A DNA stretch of 10,189 nt, taken from NCBI GenBank assembly GCA_026398675.1, contig JAPLSK010000067.1, positions 1 through 10,189 on the forward strand. Reading direction: 5' to 3'. The notes beneath the pieces are model-generated. The model worked only from the letters and a program-made list of their open reading frames with translations. It was not told where the DNA came from and searched no databases. The position numbers were made by a program, and so were the translations under genes. This stretch comes from a bacterium (GTDB taxonomy: Bacteria; RBG-13-66-14). Below, piece after piece: positions 5,366-10,189 of this stretch. How positions within the stretch are numbered: position 1 is the stretch's first letter; the number at the start of each line of letters is the position of its first letter.

Positions 5366-8122
5366 AAACCCACCCTCCGCCACATCCTGCCGTTACTCCT
5401 CATCCCCCTCGCCGCCTCGGCCTACTCCACCTTCGGCCAGAACAAGGTGGCCTACCGCGACCTGGACTGGCAGGTCCTGGCATGCGAGCACTTCGACGTC
5501 CACTTCTATCCCGAGGAACAGGAGCTGGCCGGCATCGCCGCCGAGCTGGCCGAGGGGTACTACGACGAGCTGGCGCTCATCTTCGGCTGCACCGTGCCGT
5601 GGCGCGTCCCCGTCTTCGTCTACGCCGACCGGACCAGCTTCCGGCAGACGCAAATCTACGCCGGGTTCCTGCCCGAGTCCGTGGGCGGTTTCACCGAGTA
5701 CATGAAGGGGCGGGTGGCCCTGCCGAACGGGGGCGACCTGGCCGACTTTGCCCACACCCTACACCACGAGCTGGTCCACGTCTTCGTTTACGCCCTCCTG
5801 CGCTCCTCGGTGGCGGGGCGCGGCGTCGCCAGCTACGCCCGACCCTCACTCTGGTTCGAGGAGGGGCTGGCCGAGTATCTCAGCCAGGGCGCGAACACCG
5901 AGATGGACATCTACGTGCGGGACCTGGTGCTAGAGGAGAAGGTCGTCCCGCTCACCGAGCTGGAATACTACGGCCCGGTGTTTCTCTTGTACAAGGAGGG
6001 CCAGTCCGCCGTGGCGTACATCGCCGAAACCTACGGCGAGGACGCCCTCTTCGATCTCGTCCGCAGGTCGTACTCGAGCGAGTACTTCAGCGTGGTCCTC
6101 CGGGACGCGCTGGGGATTGAGCTCGATCAGTTGGACCGGGACTGGCGGAACTGGCTGAAGCGGCGCTACTACCCCGAGGTCGCCGACCGGGTGTTCATGG
6201 ACGAGGCGGGGGAGCGCCGCACCGGCGAGGAGGAGATGGCGCTGGCCCCGGCCTATGCCGAGAAGGACGGCGTGCCGGGTTTCGTCTACCTCTCCGACTA
6301 CCTGGGCTACCAGGGTCTCTTCTGGGCGCCGCTCGAGGGGGAAATAGACCACACGAGCCTCCTCATCGCCGAACGGGACCCCGCAATTGAAAGCCTGCTC
6401 ATGTTCGCAACCTCCATGGACGCCGACCCCGCCGGGCGGGTGGCCTTCGTCGCCGACCGCCAGGGGCGGGACGAGCTCTGCGTCTATGACCTGAGCTCCG
6501 GCGGCGTGACGGATCGGTACACCGTGGGGGACACCGTGGCCCTCTCGGATCCCTCCTGGGACGGGGGGAGGATCGTCCTGGCCGGGTTGGACGCGAGCGG
6601 CGCCTCGGACCTCTACGTCGTGAACGCGGCCAACGGTTCGGTGGAGCGGCTGACCCGGGATTTCGCCTACGAGTCGAACCCCGTCTTCACTCCCGGCGGG
6701 GAGGCGGTGGTCTTCGCCTCGAACTCCGGGGGCGGTTTTCTCTCCGGCTACCGGAACCTCTTCCGCCTGGAGCTGGACACCGGGACGGTGGCCCGCCTGA
6801 CCGAGGGGCCCTGTAAGGATTCCGACCCCTTCTTCGATCCCGGGGGCCGGCTGTGCTTCACCTCGGACCGCGGGGGCGCCGCCGACCTATACCGCCTGGA
6901 GGAAGACGACTCCGTCACGCGCCTGACCCGGCTCTTCACCGGGGCCTGGAACGCCTCCTTCACCCCGGACGGCCGCGTCCTGTGCGAGGGGCTCCAGGGG
7001 TACCAGTTCGGCGTATACCTCCTCGATGGGCTCGAGGAGCAACCCGCCGAGGAAGCCCCGGCGGTCGCCGCGGAGGAGGAGCTCCCCAGCCTGGCCACCC
7101 GGGAGGAAATTGGCGAGGTCCACCCCTACAGGACCGAGTTCACCCTGGACGTCGTCCGCTCCGAGATCGCCTACGACCCCGAGTTCGGCACCGGCTTCGG
7201 CACGGCCCTCGGGCTGACCGACCTCACCGGCGACCAGCAGATTATTTTTCAGATCTACTCGGTGGGCCAGGGCTTAGACAATTTCTTCGACTACCTCAAC
7301 GTCGCCGCGACCTACGTCAACCGGAGCCGCCGTCTGGTGTGGGGCGTCGGGGCTTTCCACTATGTGGACGAGTACACCGACTACACCACGCTCATCCCTT
7401 ACTACGAGAGGCGGTACGGGGTCGTCGGACTTTGCAACTACCCCTTCAGCCGCTACATCCGCCTGGAGGCGAGCGTCGTCGCCCGGGGGAGCGAGCTCCA
7501 CGACTACATAGACGCGACCTGGACCAACCGCCCCCTGGCCTCGGCGTACCTGGGGTTCGTTTTCGACAACACCCTGTGGGACTTGATCGGGCCGGTGGAC
7601 GGCGCCCGGGTGAGCCTGTCGGCGGGCCAGACCTTCGATCTCTCCACCGGGAGCGCGGCCTACGACTCCTTCTGGGGCGACCTGCGGTACTACCTGCGCA
7701 CGAGCCGGCGCTCGACCCTGGCCACCCGGGTCGTCGGTCAATTCTCCGACGGTCCCGACGCCCGCCGCACCTACTTCGGCGGTTCGCTATCCATGCGCGG
7801 CTATCCCTTCGGCTACTTCAACGGCACCCGCCTCGTCATGGGCAACCTCGAGTGGCGTTTCCCGGTGCTGGACTACCTGGCCCTGGGGTTGCCGGCGGGC
7901 ACCATCGCCTTCACCCACGTCGAGGGCGCGCTCTTCTTCGACGCGGGGACCGCCTGGGATTCGGGCGAACAGTTCCCCGGTCTCGAGGGGGACTTCGGGG
8001 TGGGGCTGCGTCTGGGGCTGGGGCCCTTCGTGGCCCTGCGTTTCGATTTCGCCTGGCTCACCGATTTCGCGGAAATTCAGCGGGAGGCGGAATTCCAGTT
8101 CTACATCGGCTGGAACTACTAA
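5303..8122 (+). CDS. exported metallopeptidase / beta-propeller / Omp85 barrel protein
   Basis: A 939-aa outer-membrane protein in three parts. A signal peptide (basic start, hydrophobic LPLLLIPLAASA about 29-40, likely cut after ASA) leads into a gluzincin, peptidase MA-like domain (about 45-295) with zinc motif HELVH (155-159) and the third ligand, probably E187, in WFEEGLAEY. Then come about six propeller repeats of the TolB/PD40 type (about 315-577; e.g. SDPSWDGG, SNPVFTPGGEAVVFASN, SDPFFDPGGRLCFTSDRGG). An acidic Ala/Glu linker (578-605) precedes an Omp85/BamA-like barrel (about 608-939) with the lid-loop motif RGY at 832-834 and an aromatic C-terminal residue. No POTRA domains are seen. 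The start is uncertain: ATG 5303 is used, ATG 5324 gives a more typical 33-residue signal peptide, and GTG 5252 is less likely. None has a Shine-Dalgarno sequence. It follows the permease by 137 nt of repeats. Role unknown: secretion, envelope assembly or surface proteolysis are all possible. Confidence 0.88.
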   Translation: MNRAKRAMPSANRAKRATPLAKPTLRHILPLLLIPLAASAYSTFGQNKVAYRDLDWQVLACEHFDVHFYPEEQELAGIAAELAEGYYDELALIFGCTVPWRVPVFVYADRTSFRQTQIYAGFLPESVGGFTEYMKGRVALPNGGDLADFAHTLHHELVHVFVYALLRSSVAGRGVASYARPSLWFEEGLAEYLSQGANTEMDIYVRDLVLEEKVVPLTELEYYGPVFLLYKEGQSAVAYIAETYGEDALFDLVRRSYSSEYFSVVLRDALGIELDQLDRDWRNWLKRRYYPEVADRVFMDEAGERRTGEEEMALAPAYAEKDGVPGFVYLSDYLGYQGLFWAPLEGEIDHTSLLIAERDPAIESLLMFATSMDADPAGRVAFVADRQGRDELCVYDLSSGGVTDRYTVGDTVALSDPSWDGGRIVLAGLDASGASDLYVVNAANGSVERLTRDFAYESNPVFTPGGEAVVFASNSGGGFLSGYRNLFRLELDTGTVARLTEGPCKDSDPFFDPGGRLCFTSDRGGAADLYRLEEDDSVTRLTRLFTGAWNASFTPDGRVLCEGLQGYQFGVYLLDGLEEQPAEEAPAVAAEEELPSLATREEIGEVHPYRTEFTLDVVRSEIAYDPEFGTGFGTALGLTDLTGDQQIIFQIYSVGQGLDNFFDYLNVAATYVNRSRRLVWGVGAFHYVDEYTDYTTLIPYYERRYGVVGLCNYPFSRYIRLEASVVARGSELHDYIDATWTNRPLASAYLGFVFDNTLWDLIGPVDGARVSLSAGQTFDLSTGSAAYDSFWGDLRYYLRTSRRSTLATRVVGQFSDGPDARRTYFGGSLSMRGYPFGYFNGTRLVMGNLEWRFPVLDYLALGLPAGTIAFTHVEGALFFDAGTAWDSGEQFPGLEGDFGVGLRLGLGPFVALRFDFAWLTDFAEIQREAEFQFYIGWNY

Positions 8123-8126
8123 CCCT

Positions 8127-8603
8127 GCGGCGGGGAAAGGATTCCCCACCCTACATCATCGCAGCGTGGGTGTGAGGGCTGCCGCCTGTCCCCTCTCCCT
8201 TCCAGGGAGAGTCTCGCCTACGGGTTAGGGTGAGGGTCGGGGCATGAAAGCGGCGGGGAAAGGATTCCCCGCCCTACGTCATCGCATAAGGTACAAGCCG
8301 GGGTAAAGTGTGCCGTGGTCCCCCTCTCCCTTCCAGGGAGAGGGCTAGGGTGAGGGTCGGGGCATGAAAGCGGCGGGGATTAAAATCCCCGCCCTACATC
8401 ATCGCAGCGTGGGTGTGAGGGCTGCCGCCTGTCCCCTCTCCCTTCCAGGGAGAGGCTTGCCTACGGGGTAGGGTGAGGGTCGGGGCATGAAAGCGGCGGG
8501 GAAAGGATTCCCCGCCCTACATCATCGCAGCATTGGTGTGAGGGCTGCCGCCTGTCCCCTCTCCCTTCCAGGGAGAGGCTTGCCTACGGGCTAGGGTGAG
8601 GGT
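8127..8603. repeat. four tandem ~120-bp units made of two hairpin modules
   Basis: Units begin at 8127, 8250, 8370 and 8493, so the period is 120-123 bp. Each has module A, a hairpin (GGCGGGGA with TCCCCGCC; in unit 1 one base differs, in unit 3 the arms extend to GGCGGGGATT) followed by CCCTACATCATCGCA. Each also has module B, CCTCTCCCT/AGGGAGAGG around loop TCC, then TAGGGTGAGGGT. A joiner GGGGCATGAAA links units 1-3 to the next. Unit 2 has an unrelated middle between A and B, while units 1, 3 and 4 share theirs. There are no spacers, so it is not CRISPR. The first hairpin starts 4 nt after the barrel gene's stop codon and could stabilise or end that transcript. No open frame here looks like a gene; the stretch to 8660 holds nothing else recognisable. 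Confidence 0.9.
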
Positions 8604-8660
8604 GAAGGTGAAAACGCGAAAGGGTATGATTCTTAACCATTACGGCCATCACCATTAGAT

Positions 8661-8690
8661 GTAGGGGCGACCGTTCATGGTCGCTCTCGC
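8661..8690. repeat. short hairpin element
   Basis: GTAGGGGCGACC followed by a complementary arm: GCGACC (8667-8672) pairs with GGTCGC (8679-8684) around GTTCAT. It resembles the short dispersed GTAGGGGCGACC elements often seen between genes in candidate-phylum genomes, but only one copy is in this window. It sits immediately upstream of the rpmH promoter. Confidence 0.45.
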
Positions 8691-8697
8691 AAACGGG

Positions 8698-8727
8698 TTG
8701 ACAAACGCCGCCCGTCTGGGTTAACCT
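8698..8727 (+). promoter_or_regulatory. rpmH promoter
   Basis: A perfect TTGACA (8698-8703) with TAACCT (8722-8727, 3 of 6 to TATAAT) at an 18-nt spacing. Transcription from near 8734 would give a leader of about 28 nt containing the ribosome site GGGAG (8752-8756). Confidence 0.65.
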
Positions 8728-8761
8728 TTGCGCCCGCGGGAAAAAACTCCTGGGAGCACGG

Positions 8762-8896
8762 ATGAAACGAACTTACCAGCCCAGCCGGATCAAGCGGAAG
8801 CGGGACCACGGTTTCCGCAAGCGGATGAGCACGAAGGGCGGCCGTCTGGTCATCGCCCGCCGCCGCGCCCGGGGCCGCAAACGGCTCACCCACTAA
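8762..8896 (+). CDS. rpmH: 50S ribosomal protein L34
   Basis: A 44-aa, very basic protein of the large ribosomal subunit. The sequence begins [20 protein letters not shown] and continues [20 protein letters not shown] to end RLTH, which matches L34 over its whole length, including the hallmark N-terminus and the GFRxRM-ST-GGR-V-xRRR-RGR core. The ATG is preceded by GGGAG at a 5-nt spacing and by a promoter with a perfect -35 box. As in most bacteria it stands directly upstream of rnpA, here with an 87-nt gap. No dnaA gene or cluster of DnaA boxes is visible beside it, so nothing here marks the replication origin. Confidence 0.97.
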   Translation: MKRTYQPSRIKRKRDHGFRKRMSTKGGRLVIARRRARGRKRLTH

Positions 8897-8929
8897 TCCG
8901 GCGCTCCCGGTCAGCCGTCAGGCGAGAGA

Positions 8930-8951
8930 GGTTCCCGCGAGGGGCCTTTTT
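8930..8951 (+). terminator. weak terminator-like hairpin between rpmH and rnpA
   Basis: GGTTCCC (8930-8936), loop GCGA, GGGGCC (8941-8946), then five T. The stem has 6 pairs, including a T-G wobble and one bulged T. It could attenuate read-through from rpmH, letting L34 be made in excess over RNase P protein, but the stem is weak. Confidence 0.35.
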
Positions 8952-8977
8952 CACATCCGCCCCGGATGGGTTACAAT
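8948..8977 (+). promoter_or_regulatory. possible internal promoter for rnpA
   Basis: TTTTCA (8948-8953, 4 of 6) and TACAAT (8972-8977, 5 of 6) separated by 18 nt. The expected start point falls at about 8984, the A of the rnpA ATG, so a transcript from here would be leaderless. Confidence 0.4.
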
Positions 8978-8983
8978 AGACCG

Positions 8984-9346
8984 ATGCGCCACCCGTACCC
9001 ACGCTCGGCGAGACTGACCTCCGCCCGGGACTTCCGCCGGCTGTTCCAATCGGGGAGGCGCCTGCAATCGGGCCCGCTCCGGCTCGTTTGGCTGACCAAG
9101 GGAGTCGAAGGGCTGCGATACACGACGGTCGCGGGGCGCAAGGTCGGGAAGGCGGTAGTGCGGAACCGCGTCCGCCGCCGCCTGCGCGAGCTGTTCCGCG
9201 TAAACCGGCACCTCTTCGTTGCCCCCGCTTATCTGGCGCTGGTGGTCGGACCGGGGGCGGGGGAGTTGCCCGGAAGCGAGCTGCGCCGCATGGCGCTGGA
9301 GCTGTGGGACCAGGCCGGTCTCCTGGAGGGTGAAGATGGACCCTGA
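8984..9346 (+). CDS. rnpA: ribonuclease P protein component
   Basis: The 120-aa protein subunit of RNase P, which helps the catalytic RNA trim the 5' ends of precursor tRNAs. Seen: the N-terminal pattern RLTSARDFRRLFQSGRR (about 10-26), and the RNR signature in GRKVGKAVVRNRVRRRLREL (51-70), with the R60-N61-R62 core that contacts the RNA. Length is normal. The start is chosen at MRHPYPRSARLTS, which fits the family; an ATG at 8966 would add six residues but lies on top of a -10-like box. Neither ATG has a Shine-Dalgarno sequence. It follows rpmH as usual, but instead of yidD/yidC the next gene is rnc, overlapping its last 11 nt. Confidence 0.95.
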   Translation: MRHPYPRSARLTSARDFRRLFQSGRRLQSGPLRLVWLTKGVEGLRYTTVAGRKVGKAVVRNRVRRRLRELFRVNRHLFVAPAYLALVVGPGAGELPGSELRRMALELWDQAGLLEGEDGP

Positions 9347-10031
9347 ATTCACCGAGTTGAGGCGGAGGGTGCGCGAGTTGTCGGGCCTGAACCTCCGGCG
9401 GACCGACCTCCTCGCCGAAGCCTTCACCCATCCGTCCTGGAGCAACGAGAATCCGGAGTACTCACGCGATTACCAGCGCCTGGAGTTCGTCGGCGACGCG
9501 GTGATAGACCTGGTGGTGGCCCGGGAGCTATACGAGAGCCGCCCCGGTGGCGACGAGGGGGACCTCACCCAGGAGCGGTCCGCCCACGTCAAGGGCGATA
9601 ACCTCGCCCGGATGGGGCGGGAGCTGGGGCTCGGGGAGTTCGTGCGGCTGGGTAAGGGGGAGGAGCAGTCGGGGGGCGCCGATCGGAACGGCCTGCTCGA
9701 GGACCTCTTCGAGGCGCTGATCGGCGCGATTTTTCTGGAGTACGACTACACCGCCGTGGCCGGATTCATCCTCGGGGTTCTCCTGGGGGTGACCGTGGAC
9801 GGGCTGGAAACCTCGGACAACCCCAAGGGGAGGTTGCAGGCGCTCTGCCATCGGCGGAGCCTGGAGATGCCCGCCTACGAAGTGGAGGTCAGCGGACCCG
9901 ACCACGAGCGGTACTACAGGGCGCGCGTGCTCGTGAACGGCGCGGTGAAGGGCGAGGGGGAGGCTGGAACGAAACGCCTGGCGGAGGCGAAGGCCGCGGC
10001 TCGGGCGCTGGAGCTCTTGGGGGAGGATTAG
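9336..10031 (+). CDS. rnc: ribonuclease III
   Basis: A 231-aa double-strand-specific endoribonuclease that processes rRNA precursors and structured mRNAs. Seen: an N-terminal catalytic domain (about 5-150) with signature QRLEFVGDAVIDLV, in which E50 and D54 bind metal, and the second metal site D123/E126 in EDLFEALIGAIFLE; then a C-terminal double-stranded-RNA-binding domain (about 160-228) with GRLQAL and the basic GTKRLAEAKAAARAL helix. Catalytic residues are complete. The position equal to E38 of the Escherichia coli enzyme is Gln47, a variant I believe occurs in other RNase III proteins. The ATG has GGAGG 6 nt upstream, inside rnpA, and overlaps rnpA by 11 nt in another frame, implying translational coupling. 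The open frame upstream of this ATG is rnpA read out of frame. The usual neighbours acpP and era are absent. Confidence 0.97.
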   Translation: MDPEFTELRRRVRELSGLNLRRTDLLAEAFTHPSWSNENPEYSRDYQRLEFVGDAVIDLVVARELYESRPGGDEGDLTQERSAHVKGDNLARMGRELGLGEFVRLGKGEEQSGGADRNGLLEDLFEALIGAIFLEYDYTAVAGFILGVLLGVTVDGLETSDNPKGRLQALCHRRSLEMPAYEVEVSGPDHERYYRARVLVNGAVKGEGEAGTKRLAEAKAAARALELLGED

Positions 10032-10068
10032 GCGCCGGGGCGTCCTTCCAACGTGCACCTGAATGTGG

Positions 10069-10100
10069 GGCGGGGATTTTTGTTCCCGCCGTTTATTTTA
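10069..10100 (+). terminator. terminator-like hairpin after rnc
   Basis: GGCGGGGA (10069-10076) pairs with TTCCCGCC (10083-10090; one G-T wobble) around TTTTTG and is followed by GTTTATTTTA. It lies 38 nt past the rnc stop and plausibly ends the rpmH-rnpA-rnc transcript. Its stem is nearly the same as module A of the repeat block at 8127-8603, so it may be a relative of that repeat serving as a terminator. Confidence 0.5.
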
Positions 10101-10104
10101 TAAG

Positions 10105-10143
10105 GTAGCCCTCACCCTTAATCCCTCTCCCACAGGGAGAGGG
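10105..10143 (-). repeat. inverted copy of repeat module B
   Basis: CCCTCACCC then a perfect 9-bp hairpin, CCCTCTCCC (10123-10131) with GGGAGAGGG (10135-10143) around ACA. This is the same pair of elements as module B at 8127-8603 but in the opposite orientation. The rest of the window end (10144-10189) is C-rich and contains nothing I can name. Confidence 0.75.
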
Positions 10144-10189
10144 AAACCGCCGCACCCCTCACCCCCATCCCCGTCGGCGCGCCGCTCCC

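Noticed and set aside
6853..8175. A 440-codon plus-strand frame inside the barrel gene
   Set aside because: Arg/Pro/Gly-rich out-of-frame reading of the propeller and barrel coding sequence, with no family resemblance.
8127..8603. CRISPR array
   Set aside because: The period is 120 bp, the whole unit is repeated including the would-be spacers, and there are no cas genes.

Overview
The window is GC-rich bacterial chromosome (roughly two-thirds G+C by eye). It looks like an uncultivated Gram-negative lineage. It encodes an outer-membrane Omp85-type barrel, so the cell should have an outer membrane. It carries RNase Y rather than showing RNase E, and its intergenic DNA is full of short GC-rich repeat families of the kind common in candidate-phylum genomes. 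A specific phylum cannot be named from the sequence alone.

Layout. (1) 12-1199, minus strand: a PLP-dependent Cys/Met-metabolism enzyme, closest in motifs to methionine gamma-lyase, with a good sigma70-type promoter. (2) 1356-1868, plus: an unrecognised Arg-rich protein of 170 aa that forms its own unit, with a TATAAT promoter back-to-back with the previous one and a clean intrinsic terminator at 1890-1915. (3) 1916-2297: a lower-GC stretch holding a probable promoter and a leader of about 300 nt for rny, ending in a 10-bp stem that touches the Shine-Dalgarno sequence. (4) 2298-8122: a probable co-directional run of rny (RNase Y), an FtsX/MacB-type ABC permease without a visible ATPase, and a large three-part envelope protein (HELVH metallopeptidase, beta-propeller, Omp85 barrel). 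A 30-bp repeat cluster lies between the last two and supplies the N-terminus of the big protein. (5) 8127-8603: four tandem units of about 120 bp built from two hairpin modules. (6) 8698-10031: rpmH, rnpA and rnc. The first two are the classic ribosomal protein L34/RNase P protein pair; here RNase III follows with an 11-nt overlap. (7) 10032-10189: a terminator-like hairpin, then another copy of one repeat module in inverse orientation.

Functionally the window mixes RNA processing (RNase Y at the membrane, RNase P protein, RNase III) with envelope functions (permease, barrel protein). No mobile element, CRISPR array, tRNA or rRNA was found. The items most worth a second look are the three-part outer-membrane protein with its repeat-encoded N-terminus, the structured rny leader, the rnpA-rnc coupling with a possibly leaderless rnpA, and the modular tandem repeat.
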